Shown: positions 1-8,911, counted from the stretch's first letter. The stretch: 35,610 nucleotides of DNA from Caldisericota bacterium (GCA_034717215.1 JAYELD010000087.1:1-35610); one strand, 5' to 3'. Program-made: numbers and translations. Notes: generated by a model not told the origin, from the letters alone.

Positions 1-156
1 TACTCTAAGATATTAACTGAGTGGATAAAGGAAAGGGTGTCATTTATTGCGCCTGTAAAAGTTTATCCTGGCGAGGACGAATTAAACGCAATTGCACAAG
101 GTGTATTAAGGGTTCTAAGAAAAGTAGAAGAGGTAAAACTGTATGAAAGTGCTTGA
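1..156 (+). CDS. buk: Butyrate kinase, C-terminal end (gene starts before the window)
   Basis: Only the last 51 codons are present, in frame 1, ending at TGA 154-156. The segment has the butyrate kinase C-terminal pattern: [19 protein letters not shown], then a short helix with an [10 protein letters not shown] pattern and a tyrosine near the end. Family knowledge: acetokinase-family enzymes convert butyryl (or branched-chain acyl) phosphate plus ADP to the acid plus ATP, the last energy-yielding step of amino-acid or butyrate fermentation. The next gene starts inside its last codons (14-bp overlap), so the two are probably co-transcribed with the oxidoreductase genes downstream. Branched-chain acyl phosphates are as likely as butyryl phosphate as substrate. 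The active-site half of the protein lies outside the window. Confidence 0.8.
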   Translation, partial: YSKILTEWIKERVSFIAPVKVYPGEDELNAIAQGVLRVLRKVEEVKLYESA

Positions 157-841
157 TGTAAAATTGCTTTTAGACAAAGAATCACAGATTTTTGGCGGAA
201 GAATTGGTTCTGGTAAGACAGAAATTGCGGTAAACATTGCAATCAAAATGTCAGAACAAAACATACCCAACGTACTCTTTGATATGGATATTGTCAAACC
301 GTATGTCAGAATAAGAGACATAAAAAATGCAATATCGATGTATGACGTGGAGATTGTTTCTCCTCCCGATATCACAAGAAAAATGGATCTTCCTATCTTT
401 CCACCGCATATTATCAGTAAATTGATGGAAAAAGATAAACAAAAGATACTGGATATAGGCGGAGACCCTTACGGAGCAGGTGCTATTACCCAATTTAAAA
501 ATTTGTTTCTCGAAGGAAGTTATAACTTCTTTTTTGTTGTTAATACAAAGCGTCCCGAGACCTCAAATACAAAAGAAATAATTGAAGCAATGGCACAAAT
601 TCAAGATGCATCTAAACTTACAATAAATGCTCTTGTTTTTAACACACACCTGAGGTGGAAAACAACAGAGAAGGTTATAAGGAATGAGTATAGAATTGTA
701 AAAGAGGTTTCAGAAGAGACAAAAATTCCAATTTATTTTGCTTGTGTCGATGAGAAACACCAAGATCTTGTCAGAGATTTAGATGTACCAATTTTACCAT
801 TAAAACTGTTTGTTAAGCCTCTCCCCCGATCGGGGGAGTAG
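143..841 (+). CDS. P-loop ATP-binding protein of the buk/2-oxoacid oxidoreductase cluster
   Basis: A 232-residue protein with a clear Walker A motif, GGRIGSGKT, at residues 18-26. An FDMDIVKPY segment follows near residue 46, and an [11 protein letters not shown] segment near residue 105 resembles the acidic switch region of SIMIBI/MinD-like ATPases. Proteins of this type recur beside butyrate kinase and 2-oxoacid:ferredoxin oxidoreductase genes in clostridia, but I know of no proven biochemical role; cofactor insertion or regulation is a guess. The start at 143 has an AGAGG ribosome site about nine bases upstream and overlaps the end of butyrate kinase. The last four residues (RSGE) are encoded by a perfect GC-rich palindrome at 821-838, so the C-terminus may have been altered by that element. 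Confidence 0.75.
   Translation: MKVLDVKLLLDKESQIFGGRIGSGKTEIAVNIAIKMSEQNIPNVLFDMDIVKPYVRIRDIKNAISMYDVEIVSPPDITRKMDLPIFPPHIISKLMEKDKQKILDIGGDPYGAGAITQFKNLFLEGSYNFFFVVNTKRPETSNTKEIIEAMAQIQDASKLTINALVFNTHLRWKTTEKVIRNEYRIVKEVSEETKIPIYFACVDEKHQDLVRDLDVPILPLKLFVKPLPRSGE
821..838. repeat. Perfect 18-bp GC-rich palindrome at the 3' end of the P-loop gene
   Basis: CTCCCCCGATCGGGGGAG is its own reverse complement and 14 of its 18 bases are G or C, in a region that is otherwise strongly AT-rich. It ends one base before the TAG stop codon (839-841), 18 bases upstream of the korD start. In RNA it could fold as a 7-bp stem with a GATC loop. No T-run follows, so it is not a standard terminator. It could be a processing or mRNA-stability hairpin, a protein-binding site or a dispersed palindromic repeat. 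No second copy was seen in this window. Confidence 0.85.
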
Positions 842-856
842 TTAAAAGGAGGTATT

Positions 857-1084
857 ATGGAGAAAAAAGTTTTAGTTAATGAAGAGAGATGCAAGAGCTG
901 TGGGCTCTGCGTTGCTGTATGCCCAAAACATGTGTTAAGAATCTCAGAAAAATTAAATTCAAAAGGTTATCACCCCGTAGAATTGTTTGATAACGAGAAT
1001 TGTATTTCCTGTGGGTTTTGTTATTTGATCTGCCCGGATGCTGCAATTGCGGAAGTAAGAAAACCAGAGCCCGTGAAAAGGTAA
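857..1084 (+). CDS. korD: 2-oxoacid:ferredoxin oxidoreductase, delta (2x[4Fe-4S] ferredoxin) subunit
   Basis: A 75-residue ferredoxin-like subunit with two classical four-cysteine clusters: C12, C15, C18, C22 and C49, C52, C55, C59, each followed by proline. It should carry electrons from the thiamine pyrophosphate centre of the catalytic subunits to external ferredoxin in the cytoplasm. Length and motif spacing match delta subunits of four-subunit 2-oxoacid oxidoreductases (KorD, VorD, PorD). A strong AAAGGAGG ribosome site lies just upstream of the ATG. It is first of four adjacent subunit genes (delta, alpha, beta, gamma), 11 bases before alpha. Sequence alone does not settle the substrate; adjacent butyrate kinase favours 2-oxoisovalerate or another branched-chain acid over 2-oxoglutarate. 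Confidence 0.9.
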   Translation: MEKKVLVNEERCKSCGLCVAVCPKHVLRISEKLNSKGYHPVELFDNENCISCGFCYLICPDAAIAEVRKPEPVKR

Positions 1085-1095
1085 GGAGAGAGGTT

Positions 1096-2163
1096 ATGGG
1101 AGAAAAAATATTAATGAAAGGCGCTGAAGTAATAGCAGAAGCAGCCATAAGAGCAGGTTGTATGGCTTTTTTTGGATATCCTATTACGCCTCAGAATGAA
1201 GTACCGGAGTATTTTAGTCGGAAGATGCCTAAACTTGAAAGGGTATTTTTACAGGCAGGAAGTGAAGTGGCTGCAATTAATATGGTTTACGGTGCGGCTT
1301 GTACGGGGACAAGAGTCATTACGACTTCCTCAAGCCCAGGTATCAGCTTAATGCAGGAAGGGTTTAGTTATATTGCAAATTCAGATGTCCCGTGCGTGGT
1401 TGTCAATGCAATGAGAGGAGGACCTGGTCTTGGTGATATTGCACCGGCTCAAGCTGATTATTTCCAGGCAGTTAAAGGAGGAGGGCATGGTGATTACCAT
1501 TCCATTGTTATTGCACCTCATACCCTACAGGAAGAAGCAGATTTAATGTTTGATGCATTTGACCTTGCCGATAAATACAGGATTATGGTAGTAGTGCTTG
1601 TAGACGGATTGATGGGGCAGATGATGGAACCTGTAGAATTTAAGGAATGGGTGGACGTGAAGAAATTTAAAGCACCTGATTGGGCAACGGTAGGGCAAAG
1701 GGATAGAGGTAAGAAAAATATTATTACTTCCCTTGAAATCCTTCCAGAAGGGTTAGAAAAGATGAATTTTCATCTTCAAGAGAAATATAAAAAGATTGAA
1801 AAAAATGAAGTCCGATTTGAAGAGTATAAAATGGATGACGCAGAATATGCAATTACTGCTTTTGGAACGGTTGCAAGAATTGCAAAGACAGTTGTTAGCA
1901 TGGCAAGAGACGAAGGAATAAATCTCGGCCTTATCAGGCCTATTACTTTATGGCCATTCCCGACAAAACTTATAGGGAAGAGAGCAGAGCAGGTGAAATT
2001 TTTCTTTGATTCCGAATTAAATGCAGGGCAGATGCTTGAAGATGTGAAGCTTGCCGTAAATGGCAGAAAGCCGGTTTACTTCTATGGAAAGCTTGGCGGC
2101 GTTGTTCCCAGTGCTGAAGACATATATAAAGAATTTAAAAAGCATATGGAAGGGGGCAGATAA
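1096..2163 (+). CDS. korA: 2-oxoacid:ferredoxin oxidoreductase, alpha subunit
   Basis: A 355-residue alpha subunit. It opens with the family signature (MKGAEVIAEAAIRAGC, then GYPITP at about residues 27-32) and has the conserved QAGSEVAAINMVYGAACTG and SSPGISLMQEG segments. The C-terminal third is the transketolase-C-like domain with the GLIRPITLWPFP motif. With the beta subunit it forms the thiamine-pyrophosphate core that decarboxylates a 2-oxoacid to acyl-CoA and reduces ferredoxin. I chose the ATG at 1096 because GGAGAG lies about ten bases upstream and the family N-terminus begins there; the frame stays open upstream but only within korD. Its stop codon overlaps the beta start by one base. 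Substrate (2-oxoglutarate or 2-oxoisovalerate) is unresolved. Confidence 0.93.
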   Translation: MGEKILMKGAEVIAEAAIRAGCMAFFGYPITPQNEVPEYFSRKMPKLERVFLQAGSEVAAINMVYGAACTGTRVITTSSSPGISLMQEGFSYIANSDVPCVVVNAMRGGPGLGDIAPAQADYFQAVKGGGHGDYHSIVIAPHTLQEEADLMFDAFDLADKYRIMVVVLVDGLMGQMMEPVEFKEWVDVKKFKAPDWATVGQRDRGKKNIITSLEILPEGLEKMNFHLQEKYKKIEKNEVRFEEYKMDDAEYAITAFGTVARIAKTVVSMARDEGINLGLIRPITLWPFPTKLIGKRAEQVKFFFDSELNAGQMLEDVKLAVNGRKPVYFYGKLGGVVPSAEDIYKEFKKHMEGGR

Positions 2164-2909
2164 TGAAAACAGTATATAAGAAGCCAGAATCAATTACGGA
2201 TAGGCCTACTACATATTGTCCCGGTTGCCCTCACGGTATTGCACACAGGGTTGTTTCTGAACTCCTTGAAGAAAAGAATCTTACAAAAGAAACTGTTATT
2301 GTTTGGCCTGTTGGCTGCTCTGTATTTGGATACTATTTTATTGGCACTGACGCAGTGGAGGCTGCTCACGGGAGAGCCTGTGCAATGGCAACAGGTATAA
2401 AACGAACTCACCCGGAGTCCTTTGTGATGACATATCAGGGTGACGGAGACCTTGCCTCAATTGGCATAGCGGAAACCGTTCATGCGGCAGCAAGGGGAGA
2501 AAAAATAACCGTTGTATATATTAATAACGGAAATTACGGAATGACCGGTGGACAGATGGCGCCTACAACCTTAATAGGACAGAAGACAACAACTTCTCCT
2601 TACGGAAGAGATCCGAAACTTACTGGATTTCCAATGCATGTTCCTGAAATGCTTGCAACACTGGAGGCCACTGCTTACATTGCAAGGGCAGCATTAGACA
2701 GCCCCCAACATATTATTCAAGCAAAGAAGTTTTTGAAGAAGGCATTTAAAGCTCAGGTAAACGGCATAGGATTTTCTCTTGTTGAGATGATTTCTTCCTG
2801 CCCTACGAATTGGAAAATGACACCGGTAGAAGCGATGGAAAGAATAAGGAAAGAAGTACTTCCTATATTCCCAATTGGGGAGTTCAAGGTTGCTGAAGGA
2901 GTGGAGTGA
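2163..2909 (+). CDS. korB: 2-oxoacid:ferredoxin oxidoreductase, beta (TPP-binding) subunit
   Basis: A 248-residue beta subunit. The N-terminal TYCPGCPHG places cysteines 19 and 22 where beta subunits bind their iron-sulfur cluster. The thiamine pyrophosphate motif starts at GDGD (93-96) and ends at NN (121-122), followed by YGMTGGQ. Together with alpha, gamma and delta it makes acyl-CoA, CO2 and reduced ferredoxin from a 2-oxoacid. The ATG overlaps the alpha-subunit TAA by one base, which implies coupled translation, and the GGGGG upstream can act as a ribosome site. Length and domain content are normal for the family. Confidence 0.94.
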   Translation: MKTVYKKPESITDRPTTYCPGCPHGIAHRVVSELLEEKNLTKETVIVWPVGCSVFGYYFIGTDAVEAAHGRACAMATGIKRTHPESFVMTYQGDGDLASIGIAETVHAAARGEKITVVYINNGNYGMTGGQMAPTTLIGQKTTTSPYGRDPKLTGFPMHVPEMLATLEATAYIARAALDSPQHIIQAKKFLKKAFKAQVNGIGFSLVEMISSCPTNWKMTPVEAMERIRKEVLPIFPIGEFKVAEGVE

Positions 2910-2910
2910 T

Positions 2911-3465
2911 ATGGAAAAGAAATTGATTATTGCTGGATTTGGCGGTCAGGGTGTTATGCTGACAGGAGAGCTTCTTGCCGAGGCAGGCAAAGAAGAGAAT
3001 AAATATGTCACATTTCTTCCTTCATATGGTCCTGAGATGCGGGGTGGAACTGCAAATTGTGAGGTAATTATTTCAGATGAACCTATTGCATCTCCTATTA
3101 TTTCGTATCCCGAGGCAGCTATTATCTTAAATCTTCCTTCTCTTGACAAGTTTGAGCCTGCGATGAAAAAGAATGGGTTGTTGATCTTAAATAAATCGCT
3201 CATTCCAAGAGAAGTAAAACGGAACGACCTGAGAGTAATTGAGGTTGACGCTCAAACTATTGCAAAAGAACTTGGCAACGAAAAAGCTGCAAATATGATT
3301 CTTCTTGGCGTGTATGTAACTATTGAAAAATCTGTTTCTCTTGATAGTGTGAAAAATGCAATGAAGTTGTTTCTTAAAGGAAAGAAAGAAAAATTTATCT
3401 TGGCTAATGAAAAAGCGCTTGAAAAAGGAGCAGGAATTGCAAAGGAATTTCTTGGAGGAAAATGA
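2911..3465 (+). CDS. korC: 2-oxoacid:ferredoxin oxidoreductase, gamma subunit
   Basis: A 184-residue gamma subunit. It begins with the family pattern [20 protein letters not shown] and carries the typical [21 protein letters not shown] segment near residue 40. The gamma domain helps form the acyl-CoA end of the active site and binds CoA. The ATG at 2911 was chosen because the family N-terminus starts there. It sits one base after the beta stop, with GGAGTGGAG upstream in the end of korB; the longer open frame would add 12 unrelated residues. It completes the delta-alpha-beta-gamma set, and its stop overlaps the cupin start. Confidence 0.93.
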   Translation: MEKKLIIAGFGGQGVMLTGELLAEAGKEENKYVTFLPSYGPEMRGGTANCEVIISDEPIASPIISYPEAAIILNLPSLDKFEPAMKKNGLLILNKSLIPREVKRNDLRVIEVDAQTIAKELGNEKAANMILLGVYVTIEKSVSLDSVKNAMKLFLKGKKEKFILANEKALEKGAGIAKEFLGGK

Positions 3466-3815
3466 TGAAAATAGCCGATCCGTCTAAAATGGAAGGAAAT
3501 CCTGTTGAAATGAACGGGGAAATGTTAGAGGGAGTCACGATGAGATGGCTTATAGCAAAAGGAGAAGGAGCTGAGAATTTTTTTATGCGTTATTTTGAAA
3601 TGAAGCCGGGTGCTGTAATACCATTGCATAATCATTCCTGGGAGCATGAAATCTATTTGCTTAGAGGCAAATGCAAAGCCATAGTGGGTAACGAGGAAAA
3701 AATTGTAGACGAAGGTATTTCTCTTTATATTGAGCCCGACGTACCTCATGCTTATGAAAATGTTGGAACTGAGAAAGTTGTGTTTCTTTGTATGATACCA
3801 AATATCAAAAAGTGA
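3462..3815 (+). CDS. Small cupin-domain protein
   Basis: A 117-residue single cupin_2 barrel. Motif 1 reads G-x5-HNH-x3-EHEIYLLRG from about residue 47 to 64, giving His, His and Glu/His metal ligands. Motif 2 includes VPHAYENVG near residue 99. Such proteins bind a metal and a small ligand, and the specific role cannot be read from the sequence. It overlaps korC by four bases (ATGA), so it belongs to the oxidoreductase operon and may act on, or sense, a product of that pathway (inference). Start could be either of two adjacent ATGs, 3462 or 3465; GGAGGA lies just upstream. Confidence 0.82.
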   Translation: MMKIADPSKMEGNPVEMNGEMLEGVTMRWLIAKGEGAENFFMRYFEMKPGAVIPLHNHSWEHEIYLLRGKCKAIVGNEEKIVDEGISLYIEPDVPHAYENVGTEKVVFLCMIPNIKK

Positions 3816-4564
3816 ATGATTTAGAATATTTTAAGGGAAAAACATATATTATTACAGGAGGCTCTTCCGGTATAGGGAAGGCCTCCTCCCTTTTACTTGC
3901 AGAGAAGGGGGCTACTGTGATTTCTATTGGAAGGACGAGATCACATTTGGAAAGTACGGCCTTGCTTCATAAGAATATAAAAATTATCCAGCATGATTTT
4001 TCAGAAAGTGGCAATATTGAGCATCTGGTAGATAAAATTAAACAATTTTCATGTTGCATTGATGGTTTTGTGCACTGTGCGGGTGTGATATATACAGAGC
4101 CATTTAAAACATTTAGAATGCATGAACTAAGGAAAATGGAACTGGTCAATGTTGAATCTGGTTTTGAACTATTACAAAAAGTACTTGTCTTTATGAAAGA
4201 GGGAAGTGTTGTTTTCGTTTCTTCAATTGATGCATTTTTTGGAGCAACAAATCCTCCATCTTCTGGTTATGCGCTTTCTAAGGCAGCTGTTATAGGGCTG
4301 GTGAGAGCACTTGCTTCGGAGCTGGGAGATAAAAAGGTACGGGTCAATGCAGTTATTCCAGGACTTATTAAGACGCAGATGACTGATGATTTTTTTTCTG
4401 AGGCATTTGCTGAAGAGAGGCAAAAATTTTTGGAAAGGGTGCCATTAAAAAGAGCAGGAACAGCAGAAGAAGTTGCAAAACTCATTGTTTTTCTTCTATC
4501 TGATAGTGCGTCTTACATTACGGGAGATGCACTATTTATTGATGGTGGTTATCACGTAAGATGA
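3812..4564 (+). CDS. Short-chain dehydrogenase/reductase
   Basis: A classical SDR of about 250 residues. The cofactor motif TGGSSGIG lies at 15-22, HCAGVIY replaces the usual NAG region near 86, the catalytic serine is in VSSID (about 138), the YxxxK pair is Y153/K157, and VNAVIPGLIKT follows. The C-terminal FIDGGY is typical of FabG-like members. It should be a NAD(P)-dependent alcohol/ketone oxidoreductase; the substrate is unknown. Start choice: GTG at 3812 overlaps the cupin stop by four bases (GTGA), giving coupled translation and the usual SDR N-terminal length. A TTG at 3788 in the same frame would add eight residues. Neither has a convincing ribosome site. Its stop overlaps the sbcD start. 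Confidence 0.82.
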   Translation: MNDLEYFKGKTYIITGGSSGIGKASSLLLAEKGATVISIGRTRSHLESTALLHKNIKIIQHDFSESGNIEHLVDKIKQFSCCIDGFVHCAGVIYTEPFKTFRMHELRKMELVNVESGFELLQKVLVFMKEGSVVFVSSIDAFFGATNPPSSGYALSKAAVIGLVRALASELGDKKVRVNAVIPGLIKTQMTDDFFSEAFAEERQKFLERVPLKRAGTAEEVAKLIVFLLSDSASYITGDALFIDGGYHVR

Positions 4565-5727
4565 GATTTATACATATAGCTGATTTGCATCTTGGCTTCA
4601 GGTCTTATGATAAGGAAAAGGATTTTAACCCATTTCTTTCGCTTCAGTTTGCTGCACAATATGCAATAGAAAAAAACATAAAGCTTTTTATTATTGCCGG
4701 CGATATATTTGACAGGCGAGATCCTCCGGCTTTTATTCAACGCGGGTTTGCTCATACTGTGAAAGAACTTGTACAAAATGAGGTGAAAGTATTTATTCTT
4801 ACTGGAAATCATGAAGGCGCTCCCAATCCAAGAAGAGATATTCACCTTGATCTTTATGATGAACTTGAGATTGAAGGTGTTGTTATTGCTAAAACGATTG
4901 GATATTACAGATTGGATTCTTTAAATATTATAACTGTTCCATATCCTTTTAAGCGTAATCTCCTTTCAAAGGACGAGTATAGGGAGAAGAGCGAAAAAGA
5001 AATTGGGCACATAATGAACGAAAAGATTTTTAGTGGCATCGATTATTTTTTGGAAAAAATTGACCGAAAGGTTCCTACTATTCTTGTAGCTCATCTTCCT
5101 TTATCTGAGGGGGAAGTGGGAGAGGAAAAATACATTTATTTTGCAGCAGATGTTCCTGTATCTACTGAACAACTTGACAGAAAGGAATTTTCTTATATTG
5201 CAATGGGGCATTTTCACAAAATGCAGATTATCTCTACAAAAAAATTTGGACATCCTGTTGTATATCCGGGCTCTCTGGACAGAATAAATTTTGGAGAGGA
5301 AACTGACAAGAAGGGATTTTTTGATGTGGAGATTTCTGAGAGTACGGGAAAAACATCTTTTATGTTTGTTGAAAACCCTTTTGCTCGCAAATTTTATACA
5401 ATAAGAATAAACAATGATGGAGATATTGATGCTGTACAATGGGATAGGGTAAAGGAAAGCGTTGTGAGAATAATTCTTTCAGATGATTTGCAGAATGAGA
5501 AATTATTTAAAAAATTAGTAGACAGAGCAAAAAAAGAAGCAAAGATATTTGCAGGGATGGAAGACAAGCGTGCTGTGCAAAATAATATTGTAAGAAGCAA
5601 TATGAATCTTAGTATTTCCCCCGGGGAAGCTGTGGAAAAATATATTAAACGCCAGGATAGCGCATTTGTAAAAAAGCACGGAGAGGAAATTTTTAAAAGA
5701 GCGATTTCTTTTCTGAAAGAGGAATAG
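4561..5727 (+). CDS. sbcD: DNA double-strand break nuclease subunit SbcD/Mre11
   Basis: A 388-residue metallophosphoesterase of the SbcD/Mre11 family. Metal-binding motifs are in the expected order: DLH (D8, H10), GDIFDRRDP (D48), GNHE (N83, H84), AHLP (H178) and GHFHK (H217, H219), followed by PGSLDR. It forms a complex with the SbcC/Rad50 ATPase encoded next and trims hairpins and blocked DNA ends during break repair, using Mn2+. The ATG at 4561 overlaps the SDR stop (ATGA), and sbcC starts three bases after its stop. Length is normal. Confidence 0.95.
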   Translation: MRFIHIADLHLGFRSYDKEKDFNPFLSLQFAAQYAIEKNIKLFIIAGDIFDRRDPPAFIQRGFAHTVKELVQNEVKVFILTGNHEGAPNPRRDIHLDLYDELEIEGVVIAKTIGYYRLDSLNIITVPYPFKRNLLSKDEYREKSEKEIGHIMNEKIFSGIDYFLEKIDRKVPTILVAHLPLSEGEVGEEKYIYFAADVPVSTEQLDRKEFSYIAMGHFHKMQIISTKKFGHPVVYPGSLDRINFGEETDKKGFFDVEISESTGKTSFMFVENPFARKFYTIRINNDGDIDAVQWDRVKESVVRIILSDDLQNEKLFKKLVDRAKKEAKIFAGMEDKRAVQNNIVRSNMNLSISPGEAVEKYIKRQDSAFVKKHGEEIFKRAISFLKEE

Positions 5728-5730
5728 GCA

Positions 5731-8700
5731 ATGATCCCGGAAATTCTTGCAGTTAGAGGATTTTTAAGTTATACAACAGAACAAAAACTTGATTTTACAA
5801 ATTTTCATATTGGACTTCTGTCAGGCGAAAACGGACAGGGGAAGTCTGCTATTCTTGATGCTATTACATTTGCTCTATTCAGCAGGGCTAGAGGGGTTGA
5901 AGGGAACAAGAAAGGCGTGGAAGATATTGTATCTTCCGAGAAAACTAACCTAAAAGTAGCATTTCAATTTATGCAGAATGGCGATAGATACAGAATTACG
6001 AGGACATACGATAAGATAAACAGCAAATCGGATATTTTATTAGAAATTGAAAAAGATAATGTGTTTGTAAATATCTCTGAGAACAAGATAAGGGAAACGG
6101 ATGAAAAAATTCTAAAGATTATCGGGATGAATTATGATGCATTTATTACATCCTCTTTCATTTTGCAGGGGAAATCAGATTTCTTTACTGCTAAAAAACC
6201 GTCAGAGAAGATGGAGATTGTTCGCGAGATGCTTGGCCTTGATATTTATGAATATGCACGCGAAAGAGCGCTGAACGAAAGGAGAGAGATTAAAGCATTG
6301 AAAGATGCTCTTAAAATGAACATAAAGAGTACCAGAAAATTGATAGATGATAATAGAGAAATTGAGAAAATTTTTGCGGAAAAGAAGAAACAAGTTGCAT
6401 ATTTAAAGGAAAGAAAAGAAAAAATAGAAGAGAAATACGAAAATGCTCGAAAGCAGTCGAATAAATGGCATCAGCTTAAACAGTTGATCGAGCATTTTTC
6501 TATAGAAGAAGAGAAGCATGGGAGGATTGTGTTTCAAAAGCAAGATGAAGTTAAAAGGGAAAAAGAAAAACTTTTGCGGATAGAAGAGATGCTCAAAAGA
6601 AAAGAAGAAATAATGAACGGTTATAATGCATATGTTGAAAATGAAAATTTATATAATGAACTTCTGGAGAAAAAGAATAAGATTTCACAAGCTGAAATAA
6701 AAAGGGCATTACTCAAAAGTACTGTAGAAAGAGAGACAATACTAAAAGTGCGGAAGCAAACCGATTTAAGAGGAAGAATTAAACAAAATCAAGATTCTCT
6801 TAAGAAATTTACTATGGAACTACGAACTGAAAAAATAAAAAATGAAAAATTGCTTAAGAACAAAAGCGATTTAGAAGTCCGAGAGAAAGAAATAGAGAAA
6901 AGCATTTTTTTAGTAGGGGAAGAATTAAAAACTTTACGTAATGCATGTAAGGAAAAGGAAAAAGCAAAAAATAGCATAGGAGAATTAGAACGCAGAAGAG
7001 AGGAGCGTTTATCTGAGCTTAACAGGGAGAAGGGAAAGTTAAAAAAGGAAATTGAAGATATTGAGAGCGCACTAAAGAAAATTGAGTTGGAAGTTATTAA
7101 AAAAGAAATTGACGGAATAGAAGCCGAAATCAAGCGTGTTGAAAAAGAGAAGGAGAACGGAGAGAAGAGAAAAGAAGAGCTTATAAAGAGAAAAGCATCT
7201 CTCTCAAGTGAAATTGAAATGGCGAAGGCTAATCTTTTTACATTCAAAGAGAAACTCCGCTTTATTTCTGAAGAAACAAAAAATTGCCCTCTTTGCGGCT
7301 CTCCTCTTACTGATGAACATAGAAAAGAGGTAGAGCTGAAATACAAGGAGGAGATTGCCAAAAGCGAAAATCTCCTTTACAAAAAAAATCTGGTTCTTTC
7401 AAAACTAAATGGAGAAATAGAATCCATTCGAACTGTATTTGATGCGAAAATACTTGTAGAGTTAAAAGAGAAGCTTGGAAAATACGTGAAAGAGATACAT
7501 TTGTTAAAGGCAGTGAAGTTAGTAAAAGAGACGCAGCGGGAAAAAATTCTTGCGCAACTCAATGAAAAAGATATCGCTCTTAAAAGGGACGTAATGTCGG
7601 ATGTGGAAATGGACGTTTGGAATAAATGCAAAGGAATAGTTGTAGGCCTTAATGGTGTTGAAGAAAAGACAAAAGTCAAAGAAGATGCATTGAAAAAAAA
7701 GGAAGAGAAAAAGCAGCAGTTAGGTAAGCTTTTGCGCGATGTTCAGTCCGAGCAGGCCGTTTCTCAAAATAAAATAGAAGCAATTGGAAAAAATATCGAT
7801 GCAGCGAGGGTGCAGAGTGAAAAGTGGCTGCGTGAGATGGAAGAAGTGAAGCGAGTACTTGAGGACCCCGAATTTTTGTCAAAAGAAAAAAAAGAAATTC
7901 TGAAAATAGAGAAATTTATAAAAAATATTGAATTCAGTGAAAAAATGTTTAATGAGTGCAAGGAAAAGAAGAAAACTTTGCAAGATTATCGAATGCTTTT
8001 TCTGGATCTCAGAGAGGCAAAAGCGCGTAAAGAAGAGGTAGAAAAGCATCTTTTGTCTTTTCATAAGGAGATAGAAAAAGGAGAGAAGGAGATAAAGGAA
8101 TTAAGGGGAAAAATTAAAAAAACTGCAGAAAAAGTTGAAAAGCTAGGCGATGTTAATGGAAATTACGATTCTCTCGAGAAGGAATTTAAAGACATATCTT
8201 TTCAATATCACAGCGAGCACGATAGGATGATTCGCATTGAAGAGAAGTGTAAAAAAGTTAAAGAAGAGAAAAGTGAACTTAATAAAAAATTGATTGAGCT
8301 GGCGAAGATGGATGATGACGAGCGTATTCTGGATGTTTGTGTCGATATGTTTGGAAAAGAAGGGATCCAAAGTCTTATTATCAGGAGTGTTGTACCGCAG
8401 ATAGAAGATATTTCAAATGAAATTTTAAGAAAGATGAGTGGTGGGACAATGCAACTAAAATTTAGGACAGTGAAGGCAAATAGAAAAGGTGAAGAAAAAA
8501 ATACATTAGACATAGAAGTATACGCTAAAGGAATACGGAGGCGATATGTGCTTTTCAGTGGAGGAGAGCAGTTTAGAATTAATCTTGCAACAAGGATTGG
8601 CATTTCTCTATTTCTAGCGTCTCTTTCTGGGATGCCATTAGAGATGTTAATTATTGATGAAGGTTTTGGCAGTCAAGACGAATCAGGCAGAGCAAATGTA

Positions 8701-8838
8701 CTTGAAGAACTTAATGCAATAAAAACCGAGTTTAAAAAAATTCTTATTATAACTCATGTTGCGGAAGTAAAGGAAAGCTTTCCCTATGAACTTCGTGTTA
8801 CAAAGGACGAACAAGGTTCGCATATTTTTGCGGTATAG
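5731..8838 (+). CDS. sbcC: DNA repair ATPase SbcC/Rad50 with zinc hook
   Basis: A 1035-residue SMC-like ATPase. The N-terminal half-domain has Walker A GENGQGKS at 32-39 and a Q-loop near IITSSFILQGKSDFF. Two very long Lys/Glu-rich heptad regions form the coiled coil, broken by the zinc hook CPLCG (C519, C522) almost at the centre of the chain. The C-terminal half-domain has the signature FSGGEQFR (942-949) and Walker B LIIDEGFGSQDE (D976, E977). It dimerises through the hook and, with SbcD, clamps and processes DNA ends. All key residues are present. The following 73 bases carry no clear terminator. Confidence 0.95.
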   Translation: MIPEILAVRGFLSYTTEQKLDFTNFHIGLLSGENGQGKSAILDAITFALFSRARGVEGNKKGVEDIVSSEKTNLKVAFQFMQNGDRYRITRTYDKINSKSDILLEIEKDNVFVNISENKIRETDEKILKIIGMNYDAFITSSFILQGKSDFFTAKKPSEKMEIVREMLGLDIYEYARERALNERREIKALKDALKMNIKSTRKLIDDNREIEKIFAEKKKQVAYLKERKEKIEEKYENARKQSNKWHQLKQLIEHFSIEEEKHGRIVFQKQDEVKREKEKLLRIEEMLKRKEEIMNGYNAYVENENLYNELLEKKNKISQAEIKRALLKSTVERETILKVRKQTDLRGRIKQNQDSLKKFTMELRTEKIKNEKLLKNKSDLEVREKEIEKSIFLVGEELKTLRNACKEKEKAKNSIGELERRREERLSELNREKGKLKKEIEDIESALKKIELEVIKKEIDGIEAEIKRVEKEKENGEKRKEELIKRKASLSSEIEMAKANLFTFKEKLRFISEETKNCPLCGSPLTDEHRKEVELKYKEEIAKSENLLYKKNLVLSKLNGEIESIRTVFDAKILVELKEKLGKYVKEIHLLKAVKLVKETQREKILAQLNEKDIALKRDVMSDVEMDVWNKCKGIVVGLNGVEEKTKVKEDALKKKEEKKQQLGKLLRDVQSEQAVSQNKIEAIGKNIDAARVQSEKWLREMEEVKRVLEDPEFLSKEKKEILKIEKFIKNIEFSEKMFNECKEKKKTLQDYRMLFLDLREAKARKEEVEKHLLSFHKEIEKGEKEIKELRGKIKKTAEKVEKLGDVNGNYDSLEKEFKDISFQYHSEHDRMIRIEEKCKKVKEEKSELNKKLIELAKMDDDERILDVCVDMFGKEGIQSLIIRSVVPQIEDISNEILRKMSGGTMQLKFRTVKANRKGEEKNTLDIEVYAKGIRRRYVLFSGGEQFRINLATRIGISLFLASLSGMPLEMLIIDEGFGSQDESGRANVLEELNAIKTEFKKILIITHVAEVKESFPYELRVTKDEQGSHIFAV

Positions 8839-8876
8839 TTATCGAAGGGAAAGAGCATTTTTATAGGCGTTTATTC

Positions 8877-8905
8877 TTGCAAAAAATATAAAATTTTGGT
8901 AAAAC
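8877..8905 (+). promoter_or_regulatory. Possible promoter for cdaA
   Basis: TTGCAA at 8877-8882, a 17-base spacer, then TAAAAC at 8900-8905 (four of six bases like TATAAT). If used, transcription would start at or within a few bases of the cdaA ATG at 8912, which has no ribosome-binding sequence, so the message could be leaderless. The -10 match is weak. Confidence 0.3.
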
Positions 8906-8911
8906 ATACTG

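Noticed and set aside
857-3465. Possible horizontally acquired island (oxidoreductase cluster)
   Set aside because: Base composition and codon use look like the flanking genes, and there are no integrase, tRNA or repeat boundaries.
6789-7361. A 190-codon minus-strand frame opposite the SbcC coiled coil
   Set aside because: It is the Ser/Phe/Leu-rich mirror of the Lys/Glu heptads, not a gene.
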